From: Aquatica leii
Lineage: Eukaryota; Arthropoda; Insecta; Coleoptera; Lampyridae
Direction of reading: 5' to 3'
NCBI GenBank assembly: GCA_035610365.1
Contig: CM069432.1
Span: forward strand, 10,974,001-11,038,000
Length of the DNA stretch: 64,000 nucleotides
Both the position numbers and the translations under genes were made by a program. Positions 1 to 13,140 of the stretch are shown here, in pieces (position 1 is the stretch's first letter; each line of letters begins with the position of its first letter). The notes below the pieces were generated by a model. The model was not told the DNA's origin. It made no database searches and saw only the letters and a list, made by a program, of their open reading frames with translations.

Positions 1-1789
1 TTGAGCCGACACCAATGTTTCGCACAAATTGTAACACCTTCTCGCGCTTCACGCGTGCTACTTTGTAATTCTTTGGAAATTAATCTGATCCGCGGCTTTA
101 CATGAGATAAATGCTCTTTTCTCTCTAGGGGTTTGTGGGTAGATATTGATCGTATTCTTAATAATAAAAATTACAATGCAAAATGTATATATTGACTTAA
201 ACTGATTTCAAAACATTAATTAACAAACTTAAATTAATATCATGCACTACGCTCACTAACTCGATCTATATAACTACAAATATAATAAAATGGTCGCAAT
301 AACATAATAAAAAATCCAACCTTTGCTGGTGTCGAGTGATTTAGGTGTAATTGTAGCACCGTGGCCCTCCAAAGTTAATTTGTCATAGTACGCACCTTAA
401 CTTAACCGTCACCCGTACGGTTCACTGTAGGTTCAATTACACGGATTGGCTTGCTTAATTTATTCACATAAATTTATTAGACCCAAAACTTTGGTAATTC
501 ACATGTATTAGGTTTGCCGGCACTAATTACGATTCGTCGGTATGCACCAAGTTTAACCGTTTATTAGCTTTACTTATAAAGTGACACCGAAGGTATCGCC
601 CCAATACTTCCTGGGTTGGCCCGCACCGCAAACCTCTTAATTATGATCGTCCAGCCTCTGACCCGGACAAAAGGACACTCGGTTTCTTTCACTTTTGCAC
701 AACACTTACACTACCTTAAACCACAAACTTATAAAACTAACTAGACTATTTTAAAATTCTAAAAGTTACGATACACATAAAAAAAAGGCATTACAAAATC
801 TACAGCACAAGTTGTTTTTGATGGGCCAGGTTTATTCTGTTGATCTTCTATAACGTTTTTTAACAATGGTTGTTTCATAGTTTTTTTAATATTTTTTAAA
901 TGTAAACTACTACCCAAGTGTTGTTTTACATGGTACTTTTTAGTAGCACCGATCTAAAATAATACATATACTAGTAATTAAAAGCATTTGAATTAAGATA
1001 ATACAAACTTACTGATTTTGAAAAAACTTGCCAAAAAAGGTTTTCCCGGGGGTTTTCCTCGTCGGTTGTTAAATTATTGTCCAATTTACTCCACTTGTAA
1101 TAATTTTCAAATTTTGATTGTTTATTAGGTGGCATTTTTTAAAACTTACTCACAGCACAACAGCAACAGACTATGACAGTGTGACAATATCACAGGTATT
1201 TATAACAAACAAAGAATATTTTAGTCATGTTTTTCAGTCATTAAAGCAGTCCCACCGGACAGAATTAAAATTATCTATATTTGTTTGCTTTACTTAGGTA
1301 CTGAATGGACCTAAAAAATATGATTCATTCCGAAATCCTTCCGGTTTTGTAAATAGTGTTCTGTTAAGCCTATCATTGTACATATTCCTAGTATAAATTC
1401 TTAGAATAGTTCTTCTCTATAAGCGGCTTTTGTATTTAATGTTTTCTGGAAACCATTGTTTAACAAAACATGAAAATCCCTGTTGTTTTTATAGGTTCGT
1501 GGTTGTACCTTTTACAACTAAATCGTAGGTAATTAATCGTTAATTATTAAATTAAATTAATTTTTGTTGTGTACCGGAATAAAAGCTTTTCAACATTTAC
1601 TTGCAATATTTTGAAAATAGTGCACTGTATTGTGTTGTGTATGACGATTGTTCTTTGTGATTTATTTTTAAAGTTGTACTGTCAAACGATGTGAGTTAAT
1701 TACTTTTTACAATACCTAAAGTTGTGTATCGCTTAAAACCGCATAGACATTTCGATAAAAACCTAAATTCTAACTACAGTGCACGCCCC
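1..1789. other. Non-coding stretch, no feature recognised
   Basis: AT-rich sequence with no long reading frame on either strand. A slightly more GC-rich part at about 340-700 could be the end of an old LTR element or an untranslated exon, but I found no paired LTR, primer-binding site or splice pattern to support either. Confidence 0.5.
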
Positions 1790-1793
1790 TTAA

Positions 1794-3925
1794 CCTTCGG
1801 ATTACCAAGCAATTTTTGAGGCGCCGATTACCAAGTGGGGTCAGATTTGACCCCAAGTTTTTTTTATTATTTTCTAAAGAAAACCTGATTAATTTGTAAT
1901 GGTAACCTTTATTCATATTTTAAATTAACATTAGATTTCATATAAACTAATAAAAATATAAAAATAAAATCTAAACATAAATTAGTGATATGTGGGATTA
2001 CTAATTCAAACCCAAGTTTTTGCAAAAATAATCTTCTTCGGGATGTTTTTCCTTTTTCAAAATTTCTAAATTTGGTAGTGTATAGAATAAATGCATTAAT
2101 GGCAGCAATATCAAGAAAATTAATAAATAGAACAAGAGGCCAGCGATTTGTATTTCTTCTGCATGAGTATTCCTTCACCATTGTATCGACGCTGTCCACA
2201 GCTGCTTGCAGCTATTATAGTCCAAGATAACTTGCGGTTTGTAACTGAGATCTTCTCCGGACAATTTCAAATCTTGGTGTTGCGTTGAAAGTAGCATAAC
2301 GCTTCTATATTTTTTAGGTACGTAAGATACTAAAATTGTGTCTTCTCCATATAGAATTTTGATTGAGTATTCTGCTCGATTTCTTTTTGGCAAAAATTCT
2401 TTTGGTATTTCTCTACGTGTTTTACGAATTGTTCCGGTCAAGGTTTTTGATTGCTGCAGTAGCTCCTTCGCCAAAAACATAGACGTAAAAAAATTATCTG
2501 TGGTAATACCATAACCCTCTCTCAAACCCTCAACCAAATCCAAAACTACCCGCTTCCCTAGAAATGAAATTTTATACTCGTGCATAAAACGATAAAATTG
2601 TGTTTTATCTTGTTCCCGTTCTGGAGCGTTGTCTACCATTCCAATATATATTTGGAGATTCCAGCAATATCTGTTACTAACATCGCATAAAGTCCAGATT
2701 TTAATTCCGTATTTATCTGGCTTCGACTTCATATACACTCGAAAGGGACATTTTTCACGGAGAGGAACAAGTTTTTCATCAATACATACGTCAGCATTAG
2801 GGTTATTCGATTTTTGCAATTTGCAGCGAGAATATCGTTAATGTTACGAATAGCTGCTAATATATCTGTTGCCCGTCGTTCTTCTCGGGTGTCCATATCG
2901 TCAAATCGAATGTATTTCAAAAGGTCTCTCATTCGATTACGAGACATTTCAGCACAAAAACTTGGTCTATGGAGAGACATGTATTTCGTACTCCACAGCT
3001 CCACTATTGGTTCTTGGCGTGCTTTCAAACCACCAGCTAGAAGCAGTAATCCAAAAAATGCATGTAACTCATCCGCATCTACTGGCTTCCACGTATCGCC
3101 TACAATTCTTCTAGCTCGAATGTTTGTTTCTCTAAGTATTATGTCCATAATGTCTTCCGAGATAAATAAATGGAAAGCATCTAGGCATGTTGAAATATGT
3201 TCACTGAATTTTGTTAATCCTGGCGGTGTTTTTAGAATATTTCGCTGATTTCGTCTTCTAACATGAGGCTTATCTTGTTTCCATATGGAACCATCTTTAC
3301 CCACCAGTATATCTTTATAATTGGGCGAATTATCATCACTGTCGTCGTCTTCCGAACTTTCAATCGGGTTTACATCAGGTACACTTACTTCTTCAAATTC
3401 GGCATCACTATCGTCAGATAAAATTTCATCTTCAATTTCATTCAGTAAATTAATATTGCTAGCTATTTCTTGCACTTCACGCTGAGACAAATATTTTCTA
3501 GCCATAATTCAACAACAACTATTTCCAATCAAATGTAATAACACAGCAGACACACTTTTCAACTGATTCGAACAAACTCACCGAATGTAATGACTAAAGA
3601 CGGAATGGTAGTAATCATGATTCAGACGAATAACACGTTGAAACACGTTGAAACAAGCAAATTAGATGACAAATGCAGACAAAATATTAGAATTACTTTT
3701 TAGAACGTCGTCGGTTACCAAGTGGGGTCAAATATGACCCCAACGTCAATATTTTTTTTACGTCGCAAAACAAATAACAATTGAAAAATTTGTTATATAT
3801 TATTAAACATTGTTGAAAGAAACTCAGCTAAAAAAATATTGGGACAGTTGTAAAAAAAAACTTAAGAAAAGACAACAAAAACAACACGTCTGGGGTCAAA
3901 AAAGACCCCAATGGTAATCGGAAGG
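1794..3925 (-). mobile_element. piggyBac-family DNA transposon
   Basis: The element is bounded by TTAA at 1790-1793 and 3926-3929, the target duplication of piggyBac elements. Its terminal inverted repeats are CCTTCGGATTACC on the left and CCTTCCGATTACC read inward from the right (12 of 13 identical). Inside each end is a palindrome of the form GGGGTCAnnnnTGACCCC (1837-1854 on the left; about 3724-3741 and 3893-3910 on the right), probably transposase-binding sites. The copy is about 2.13 kb and carries a broken transposase on the minus strand. The paired ends and TTAA make the boundaries secure. Confidence 0.93.
1909..3505 (-). pseudogene. piggyBac transposase, frameshifted
   Basis: This is a DDE_Tnp_1_7 transposase broken into three overlapping minus-strand frames: 3505-2729, 2819-2175 and 2199-1909. 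The first starts MARKYLSQREV and carries an acidic N-terminal region followed by the start of the domain. The second holds the first catalytic Asp in VCIDEKLVPLREKCPFRVY and the second in TTDNFFTSMF. The third holds the last Asp in DSVDTMVKEYS, followed by the family block RRNTNRWPLVLFINFLDIAA. Two frameshifts, near 2815 and 2190, separate the parts, so no functional protein can be made as it stands. The cysteine-rich C-terminal domain typical of the family is absent. All three catalytic Asp residues survive, so decay is fairly recent. Confidence 0.92.
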
Positions 3926-3929
3926 TTAA

Positions 3930-5890
3930 TAGAATCACATTGGCACTAAGGGTTTTTGATAACAATAACCGAATAACTAAATCCGGTTAGAAAGGAGTAA
4001 ATTTATCGAACGTGTATCTGATTAATTTAGAAAGTGAAATTATAGCCTCAATACTACCAAAAAATGTCAAAATAGAAATTCCAATAAAAACATTAAAAAA
4101 AATCTCAATTTTCAGCCAAATAAATCTAAGCTTATTGACCTGTTTTTTCCCAGTAATTTACTGACACCAAAACCAAAACATAAGACTTAGTTAAAGTAAG
4201 TTGTTATTTCTAAAAACTAACATTCTTTCAAAGTGCACAAAAAGTACAAAGCAACTCGAAGATAACGTATTTACAGATGTTTAAATGAGGTAATGTTACC
4301 TAAGGTCAGTCAAAATACGAACTTGAATAAATAAACACACTGAAAAAGTAAAGTAAAAATATGCAAAACTGTTTTTAATTATTCGTAATAATTAATTGCA
4401 CAGAATTATTCCGCAGACTTATTTTTGGCAAATTATCATATTGTTGTAAAATGTTAATTTTTTCTGTATTTAGACTAAGATCACGTCAGACATTTCAAAG
4501 TCTTAAAATAAAACTAATTCAAAGTAGATTTATACTCGCCCATGCGAATCTGGGACGACACATAGTCATCAAACCGACGATAATTGATAATCATACTTCA
4601 GACTAGTGGCGGCTAAAAAATTTTTCGTTAAACAACGAAATAAAGATGTTAATTATTTCACAAAAATGCAACACCCCTCAAAGTTTTTGAAAATCGCCGC
4701 TGCTGCTTCATATCATATTAATTTACAGAGGAAAAGAGGTCCGATATCACTTGAGATTGCAAATAAATAAAAAATGTTTTTTTTTAATTGAATCAACATG
4801 CATCGAATAAACTTCTATTAAAAAATTCATGCAAAATAGGTTAATGTATAGAAGAAAATTGATAACATAAACAGAAATTGTGATTACTATAAACGGTGTT
4901 TTTTCTATGTAGAAGCATACGTCCGGTCCGTTATTTAATAAAGTGATAACATTATCCGATTGATAACATCTATGATTCCAATAAGCGGCGAGCACTGTAT
5001 GAAGGTTTGATATTTGTTGATAACCATTTTATTATCTTCGCTAAGAGAGTTTGTTATTTTGTTATTTGCGATTGCTTTCTGACAGTTTTAGCTGTTTTAG
5101 CTTTATAGATAATTTCTAAAAAAACATTGTTTTAATTGCTGCCATTTAGAGATCTGCTGTTTTTTGGCTTCTAGTAGATTTTCTTTTGTTGCAAATGTAT
5201 TCCGTTTTTGATCTATAGTAGTGAACGCAAAGCATTATCAGTGTGGAATCAAAATTAACCTTGTCGAACCATGGTCGGTGAAGTGGTCAATTATATCTAC
5301 CAACTGGTGTAGGTTAATTAAACGTTTCAAAAAAAAAAAATAAAACTATGCAGTTTTAACATTTAGACAATGAATTCTTAACAACAGTAGAAATAAAGAA
5401 CTAACTTTTTGCTGGGATAGCTTTAATCTGTGACAATTTTCTGATTGTAATTTATTAACTAAAAGGTATCAAAAACCAGTTAGAAATTTTTTTTTTATTT
5501 TATCTGGCGAATACTTTTGCGAAAACTTTCGATATCGTACTATGTCTTGTTACGTGCATAAATGTAATGTAATACCCTATATATTCATTACACTACAGTT
5601 AGATTTTGACGCCCTCTAGCGAGTTTCGTTTTTTACTTCACTTCCTGTCGAGACGTTAAATCCTCTATCACTTAAAATCGTGCTTGCGATGTTTAAATTA
5701 ATTTTCTAACATCATCAGCTTGTGATGGGGCTACGATATAAAACGACAACGCGTTTCTATTAGTTTATTCATGGATAACAAAACGAAAGCGAAAAATTTT
5801 GGATATCACAGATTATGCTTTGGGGGGTCGGATGATCTCTCGTTTCGTTCTTCTACGGGGAGGGGAGAAGAGTGAATCAGGCATTAACAT
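3930..5890. other. Non-coding stretch
   Basis: AT-rich DNA without a credible gene. Frames at 4747-4995 and 5799-5984 are short, low in complexity and match no family I know. Homopolymer runs are common. Confidence 0.5.
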
Positions 5891-6256
5891 CAAGCCTTAT
5901 CTTTCTCGGTCTTTTGCTATCTCTTATCTTTTCTTACTTTTCAATTTTCTCTTCATTTTCTTTCTTCTTTCTTGTTCCTCCTGAAGGTTCCCCTTTGGGC
6001 GGTTGGTTGGGTTGTAGGATTAGGTCACTATCTCCATCTTTTTACAGAGTGAGTTAGACAAGGTATAACATCTAGCTTCTTCTTTTCTCCGTCTTTCTCT
6101 ATCTCTTATCTTTTCTTACTTTTCATTTTTCTCTTTTCCTTTTTAGTAGTTGATTAATCACCCACATGCCACATTTTCTTTCTTGTTTCCCCTGAACGTT
6201 CGCGTTTGGGCGGATAGTTGGGCTGTATGATTGGGTCACTACCTCCATCTTTTTTT
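5890..6256. repeat. Imperfect direct duplication, ~180 bp, pyrimidine-rich
   Basis: Two adjacent related copies lie at about 5890-6045 and 6076-6256. Both run through TATCTCTTATCTTTTCTTAC, then a TTTCTTGTT..CCTGAA.GTTC segment, then TTTGGGCGG, and end in GGGTCACTAYCTCCATCTTTTT. They differ by substitutions and small insertions. I see no open frame or terminal repeats, so this looks like a local duplication, not a transposon. Confidence 0.65.
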
Positions 6257-6289
6257 GCTTTTAAACACTGTAAACTGTAAAAAGTCTGT

Positions 6290-7950
6290 GATAATTAGCC
6301 TTTGCTTTTTTGAGTAATGGTTAAAAAGATAAACGAGAAAATTGTTGTGGAAACCAGTTGGTTTTTTTGGCGTTTTTAACGTTTTTGATAGTTTACTGTT
6401 TAAAAAACATTTTTCTCTTCAAAAGTGAACTGAAGAGAAAGAGAAGGTAAATTAGAAAATGGTTTCAGAGTAGAAACTAATAAATTTATTGTTGCCATTG
6501 TTTGTGAGTTCATGGTCAAAAATTCATAACTGTATAAATTTGCTCTTTTCAAAAGGCTTAATTTACTTGGATTATTTAGGTTTCTGCTCGAGTAAAGGTT
6601 TGAAGATAAATGAAAACAAACGATGACAGTGGATACTTGAGTTCTGTGTTCCTAAACTTCTTCCTCTTCTTCTTTGAGGATCTTGCTTCTTATGTTTCTT
6701 TTTTGTCAATTCATTGAATCGTCGAGGAACTATTGAAATAATTCCTAAGTTATGTAATTTCTTGTGTAAAACGTCAAGTGGATTAATTTTTTGTTTGCGC
6801 TCGAAGAAATGAGAAATGTCTTTTTTACATTACGTTTAAAATTGGCTTTTGTTTTAATGAAATTTGCGTGAAGCATTTAGTATCTCATAATAACATTCGC
6901 TTGATAAACACATAAAGAACTTAATTTATCGTTTCAAGGACACTTTATGAGAATTGGCCATACAATAAATAGATCAACGGACCGTTTTAACACTCAATTG
7001 TTTCTAATTGATAAATTGTTTTCTTGTTACCCGTCAAGAGCAAATCGTGGGCGTCCATTTAATTTGATATTTTAACTTATCACATTTTTTATAATACAAA
7101 ATTTTAGAAATTATTGTAGGTAAGATTTCTGTTTTTATATATATAATGGGATAGTTCGTTTTAATGCGTACGAATTTAAAATCTTTTAGAATTTGGTAGG
7201 CCCTGGGAATGGAACTACCTAGCTATATGTGGTTATTTGACTAATTTTGATTTATTTATACTTTTTACGTTTTCATTCCAACGAGCGTTTGACTAAAAAC
7301 TCGCATTCGGTTATTACATATTTAAAAAACAGACATAAAAAATTATGAGAAAAGTCATTGGCCAAAACAATGACTACTAAATCTTTAAAGATCATAGGTT
7401 CCGGAAATGTTGAATATTTATTGTTGTAAAGTTTTGTTCGTTTTGAAACGTTTATTATGTGAGCATGCAAATTTAGGTAAATTATTTTAATTAACTTGGT
7501 AATTATCACATTAGTCATATGATGCATAGTAAACATTATGTATGTATTATTTAATTTATAAATTGCGTTTGAAATAGTAGTTCCAAATGTCTTAATCCTA
7601 ACATGGAGTCATATCTAAAGTGTCCTGAATGTCATGAAAGAAATTATCGTGTAAATGAACATTTATTTATAGAACAAACTTCGTTTCGAAATTAGAACAT
7701 TATTCATTGTTATAAGGCTACAGATCTAAACTTTCTTATTGTTTGTATTTTAGTAGGTGTCTCATAGTTAATTAATTTTTTTGAGTTGACTTATATACCC
7801 GTTTTCAGTAGCGGCTCGTGGTAAAAATTTTAGGGCGTCCTGCAGAGATTTTTTAAAACGAATTAAGAATAGAAATTAATAAAATAATATTCTTTGGAGG
7901 TGAAAACCTACTATGTACTATGAATCTTCTTCTTAGTTCCTCCCATTGTT
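6290..7950. other. Non-coding stretch
   Basis: AT-rich with no gene. The sequence CAGTAGCGGCTCGTGG at about 7808-7823 resembles the end of a hAT element, but I found no partner end. Confidence 0.4.
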
Positions 7951-8142
7951 TCAGTGCAGTCCCAAACTTTTTTGTGTCATAGACCCCTTGCCATGTTTTT
8001 CGGTTTTGGGTAGACTACTTACCCGATACTGTAGTGAAGTTTTGTGTCAAAAACTTAAAGTAAAAACACATGTTAAGTTTTAAACATTTATTAATTGAAT
8101 TTAAATTAAAACTAGGTACTCAAAATAAAATTTTGTATCTGT
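7951..8142. mobile_element. Possible hAT end fragment
   Basis: From about 7951 the sequence starts CAGTGCAGTCCCAAACTTTT and continues with a block containing ATAGACCCCTTGCC. This resembles the 'CAGTG..CTCAACC..GACCCC' termini of old hAT elements. The fragment is interrupted at 8143 by the next transposon. No target duplication or partner end was identified. Confidence 0.3.
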
Positions 8143-8144
8143 TA

Positions 8145-9689
8145 TACAGGGTGTCCCACGAGGTACTGTACCTACTGAAATGGTATGTTCCTTAGGTCAA
8201 TTTAAGTAGAAAACGTCCTATAAACATAGGTCCAATTCGCTATAGTTACACAGATAAAAGCGTTCAAAGTTTATCAATGCTCAGACATTTTTTGAAAATT
8301 ATTATTATTGAAAACAGAAAATTGAACTACAAAACAAACATAAAAAAAACAAACAAAAGAAATCACATCAAATGCTTAAAATGACCTCCTTCGGCATTAA
8401 TACAACGACGGCTGCGATCTAAAATGGACCGAGTAGCCGCTCGAAGCACCTGCTGGTTGTTCCGTGTTTGTTGACACACATCCAGGATACGCTGTATTAG
8501 TTCAGCTCTGGTATTAACTTTTACCTCGTATACTAAACTTTTCACATGACCCCACAGATAGAAGTCCAAAGGTGTGAGATCGGGCGATCTCGGTGGCCAA
8601 GCATGCGGGCCTCCACGCCCAATCCACCTATTGGGGTAAGCAACATTTAGATATTCGGTCACATGCCGACTAAAATGTGGAGGAGCTCCATCATGTTGCA
8701 GAAACATTTGTTGTCTTGTTAGTAAAGGTACTTCTTCCAAAAGCGGTAGCAATTCATTCCGCAAAAAGTTAGCATATGCTTCTCCTGTCAGACATTCCTC
8801 AAAGAAAAAAGGTCCAATAAGTTGATCGTCAATCATGCCACACTATACGTTAACAGAAAATCTGCGCTGAAAGTTAGTTTCTGTTGTGCCATGTTGATTT
8901 TGATATGACCACATATGAGAATTACGTGTATTGTTCACTCCTTCTCTAGTAAATTGCGCCTCGTCGCTAAATAAAATGAATGGAACTAATTGTGGATTTA
9001 GCCAGTGGCAGAAATTCAACCGGGCAGCAAAATCTCCAGGTTCCAGATGCTGAACCTGTTGTATGTGATAGGGATACAAAAGCTCATCATGTAATGTTCG
9101 CCATACTGACATACGGGGGAGTCCCGTTCGAGAAGAAATTCTCCTAGTACTCAACCCTGGACTCCGATCAACCAACTGTAGACTGTTTTCCTGCTCATTC
9201 ACATTTAACTGCACAGGACGGTCAGATCTTGTTGAAACTGATGGAAATGAACCATGAGTCCGTACATGTTGAGACACAGAAGAAAAGGTTTGGTGATTTG
9301 GCACCCTCCTGTTGGGAAATCTTCTTTCATATTCCCTAACGGCAGATCTCGCATTTCCATCACAAAATCCATAAATGTAAATTATATCAGCATACTCTTC
9401 GTTAGAAAAATGAGAAGGCATTTTGCATTTAAATTACACTTCATTTAATAAAATCGACTGTGACATTAGTAGAAAAGAAAGCAATAAATGACATATTGTT
9501 CGGCTTTTGTTTCCCAGTTGACTAAGAATAATTAATTTTCAAAAAATGTGTGATCAGTTATAAACTTTGAACGCTTGTATCTGTGTAACTATGACGAATT
9601 AAACCTATATTTATAGGACGTTTTCTACTTAAATTGACCTAAGGAACATACCATTTCAGTATGTACAGTACCTCGTGGGACACCCTGTA
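8145..9689 (-). mobile_element. IS630/Tc1/mariner-type transposon with ~160-bp inverted repeats
   Basis: The ends read TACAGGGTGTCCCACGAGG on both sides, flanked by TA at 8143-8144 and 9690-9691. The inverted repeats extend to about 8305 on the left and 9530 on the right, so they are near 160 bp and closely similar throughout. The single gene lies between them on the minus strand. Total length is about 1,545 bp. Long repeats with few differences suggest a fairly recent insertion. Confidence 0.92.
8363..9421 (-). pseudogene. IS630/Tc1/mariner-type transposase with one in-frame TAG
   Basis: The frame opens at 9421 (MPSHFSNEEYADII) and stays in one register to 8363, about 352 codons, broken only by a TAG at 8843-8845. 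The N-terminal half carries a helix-turn-helix region. Catalytic residues are visible: the first Asp in FILFSDEAQF, the second in FLQHDGAPPHF and the third in PPRSPDLTPLDFYLWGH, with 36 residues between the last two. The stop replaces a position that is Trp in the intact relative at 35562-36647 (VNVWVG), consistent with a single TGG to TAG change. Apart from this stop I see no other lesion. Confidence 0.9.
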
Positions 9690-9691
9690 TA

Positions 9692-10575
9692 TTGAAGATT
9701 CCAAACCCTAATAAAAAGTTGTCAAATAATTTATTCGTACACAAACAAATTCAACAGCTGTATTTACTTGAAAAAAACGTTTAAGATATCATTGGTATGC
9801 GTTACTATGTACATAATTCATTCCAGGAAACTCGAACTGAATCGGTTAACTGATACGTTCAAATAATATGCATTTAAGCACACGTTCACGTATGAAATGT
9901 TGTGTATCGCAGATTAGTGTAGTAATGGTTACTCAGATTCTGAGATTTTACTCGAAAAAGTGTTGACGAGGTTTCTTCTCAACCCATAGTTCATATCTAT
10001 TTTTATATGTTATCAGCGGTTGTTGATATCTTATTTATGTGATTTTCGTGACAAATTAAATTATTTTTAACTTTTAAATCGTGTATTTATAACCACAATG
10101 CGGGATTTATCCTGAGAAACTATTTTAAGGTATCTTGAAAATGCAAATTTAAACGTCTTTTTTCGATGGTCAAATTTGGTTAATTCTCAAACTTTTTTAG
10201 ACGTGAAGCCCTTACAAATTAAAGTTAGCTTGGCGGAGCCCCAGTAAATTTTTTCAACTAATAAACGTTATCAAGACTTTTAGGAAAATAGTTGGTACAT
10301 TTTAGGTAAAAAAAAATTTATAAACGATCTTTATTGTTAATTCTCACCAGTGTTGGCATGTTAATGTGAAGTGTGATATTGAGTTCACTTTTATACAAGC
10401 GAGTTGGAGCCCCATAGAAGGTTTCGTATTCAAGTGATTTTGATACGTTGTTTTAGTGGCGTACAAAAAAAAAACAGTTTTGCAAAAGTATGTGCTGACA
10501 AACGGAAAAACAGAAATTCCTTTTTATGACAGCTCTGGATACTCCTGTCTAAGATTACACCAAAATTTTGACAGT
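9692..10575. other. Non-coding stretch between transposons
   Basis: No gene. A segment at about 10180-10220, TCTCAAACTTTTTTAGACGTGAAGCCC, resembles old hAT termini and may belong with the fragment at 7951-8142, but it has the same orientation and I could not pair the two. Confidence 0.4.
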
Positions 10576-10734
10576 GGTTGGTTCATGGCCGTAGCCAGGA
10601 ATTTACTTTGGGGGGGGGGGGAGGGGTCAAACTCTGGACCAAAGGAATAATAACTTTTTAAAATATTTATATGATTATACAAGGTACAAAATTTAAATGC
10701 TTATATCGCTATACGTCGTGGCTGGATTAATTTG

Positions 10735-12958
10735 AATATTGCGATGAACGCTCATTAAGGCCAGTCCAGTGAGTCGCGACTGTCCCATGCTGTTCCTTAA
10801 ATAAGTTTTTAGGCGACGCAACGAGGAAAAGGTACACGTTCTGGTGTTGCCGTCGACACAGGTAGCGTCAGAAGGATTGTAAGGAGCTTGTGAATCATAG
10901 GAAACATCATTATGTCGCAGTTGTCCAAAGCTTCTAGGGGTGTAGTGGGCAATTGAGCTGCATCAATTTTTGACCACTTCGTTCGCCAAACCATAAACTC
11001 CCCTTCAAAATTTGTTGCGTCACAGAGAAGTGGGCTGTAAAATTTGTGATTGACAAACCGTTCAGTTAAATGAGTAATCATATGGTCGACTATCGGAAGA
11101 AATGCAACAATTCTATAATATTCTTCGGGAGTTTCAGCCGCTACATTGTCCCGATGTTGTTGGCGCCCTACTCGTCGCGGCATTATCATCTTGTAATCTT
11201 CCCCGTTCAGTTGTTTTCCTTGTTCCTCACCCTGTTTAAATAGTAATGAAAAATATTTCTCTGCTTCTTGATTTATCCCAGTCAGGGCAGTTATTACGTC
11301 GTCGACGTGATCACATGCAGTTGCCAGATCACAGCCGACACAAATATTTGCAAAGATTAATTGTTATTGAAAACAATTTGGTGGCGATGTTAAGATTTAG
11401 AAGAAAATTTCCACATTGTATCGCAACCAGCAACTGGTTAGCTGCTTGCGAGGTCTCCTTATTTCCCGTATCCTTTAACTTCTCTAAAGCATGGGCTATA
11501 GGCAAAACGATTTCATGAAAACGCATCACACTATCGTGTCTCTGGACCGATCGGGTTTCGCACATTGATATTAACGTTTTGTGCTTAGAATTTGGCATGT
11601 GATTTGTAATAGCTTCTGGCAGTACCGCCATGAGTAGTGCAGATGAGCGAAAAAAATTTCCGACTGACTTAATAGTTCCTAAACAATTGAAGAGGCTCCG
11701 TATTTTGCACGTATCCGCAATTGCCAGATTAAGTGAATGGGCACTACTAGTGGAAATTTTGTTCTCATTACTGCTTGAGTACCGATAAAACATCCACTCA
11801 TTGCTGATGCTCCATCATAGCCTTGGCCAATTAATCCTTTAGCCTCTATCCTATTCATTTCCAACCGTTTAATTATACATGACGCGATACCTTCTCTAGT
11901 AAGATCATAAATAGGGAAAAATTCTAAAAAGTCCTCTCGCAAAACTTTTCTGTCCGGGTCTATATATCTTAAACAAATAGACATTTGTTCAGTTCTAGAG
12001 ATATCAGTAGTTTCGTCTACCAAAAAAAAATTAAAGACCGATTGACTTTTTCAGCAATGGATTCTTTAATTATGTCGCCACAGATATCTATAATTTCATT
12101 TTGTACAGGAGCGCTGGTATATTGAGCATTTCTACTTCCACTGTTCAAATGAGATTTCAGTGTTTCATCTCCTGCATCCACTCTAAATCTCAAAAGAGCA
12201 CGAAATGTACCGTCATTCGACTCTTTTTCCTGCAAAACATTTTCGTGATCGGACGTGCCTCTCAAGGATAATTCCTGACGACCGCATAGAATAATAGTTT
12301 TGGCAATGGAAACTAATTTCGCCCGATTTTCTTGAGATTTTTTAGCAAATTCAGAACTTTTTGAATATTGAGTTTTTTACCGTCATAAATTGACAGAAAA
12401 TTTTCAGCCCTTTCTGTTGCCTTTAAATGATATTTTAAGGTGGCGTGATGCACGAATGTTTCTTTTGCCTTTTTCCAATTTCGTAATCCTTTTTCGACAG
12501 GATATCCAACATTCTGATGACTACCTTTTCCTTCGCTTTCAGAAGCAAAAGGAACACAATATTTACACTATCTTCTTTTCTGGAATAAATCAGCCATTGA
12601 AATTGGTCTAACCACGTTCTTTGAAATGTGAGATGCCTTTTGTCATCAAGGTTAGTGGGAAACTTAAAATCTTTTGCGGGTATCCAGGCCCGTCTTATAA
12701 AATATTCTTTTTGAAAATCGGATAGATTTTTATTTACGATTTCAGAAATATCCTGATCTAATTGGGAATCACACGGTTTCGCCTCTGATAAAATTGGTTT
12801 TGATTTTGGATTGAATTCAACACCAACAATATCTACATTCACCAATGAAACGTGTGGGAGCACGAAGCTTGGGCTGCAGTTGAAATGTTTGAATCATTTG
12901 TTCTGGGCTTTTTAGTAAAAAAATTAGTGAGCGGAATTTGCTTTTCTTTACGCTTCAT
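10735..12958 (-). pseudogene. hAT transposase, ZMYM1/DUF4371-like, frameshifted
   Basis: The likely start is ATG at 12958 (MKRKEKQIPLTNFFTKK), the usual opening of this clade. The product is broken into several minus-strand frames: 12863-12435, 12265-12017, 12023-11679, 11793-11329 and 11189-10809. Recognisable parts in order are a TTF-type zinc-finger region with FQRTWLDQFQWL, the RNase H-like core with MVDETTDISRTEQMSICLRY and GYDGASAMSG, and the C-terminal dimerisation block at LLTLPVSTATPER. That block continues in another frame with SSLRRLKTYLRNSM to about 10735. At least five frame breaks make it non-functional. Confidence 0.88.
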
Positions 12959-13140
12959 TTTTTGCAAGCAAGCAAACAAGTTAGAAGGTAGCAACTGTAA
13001 CAAACAATAAAACCATATATACCAACCCTCCTACCCATTAATAAATTCTACACATGCAGCGCCAAAATTAATTATATTGCGTGCAAGATACAAAATTGCA
13101 AACATCGTAATAAACAATATAGAGAGAATAGGGCGGCTCG

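Noticed and set aside
1..700. LTR retrotransposon end
   Set aside because: No second LTR, polypurine tract or primer-binding site could be identified in the window.
5799..6057. Hydrophobic small membrane proteins encoded in the pyrimidine-rich repeat
   Set aside because: The Phe/Leu/Ser-rich translations come from TTTCTT-rich DNA, and the duplicated copy does not preserve the frame.
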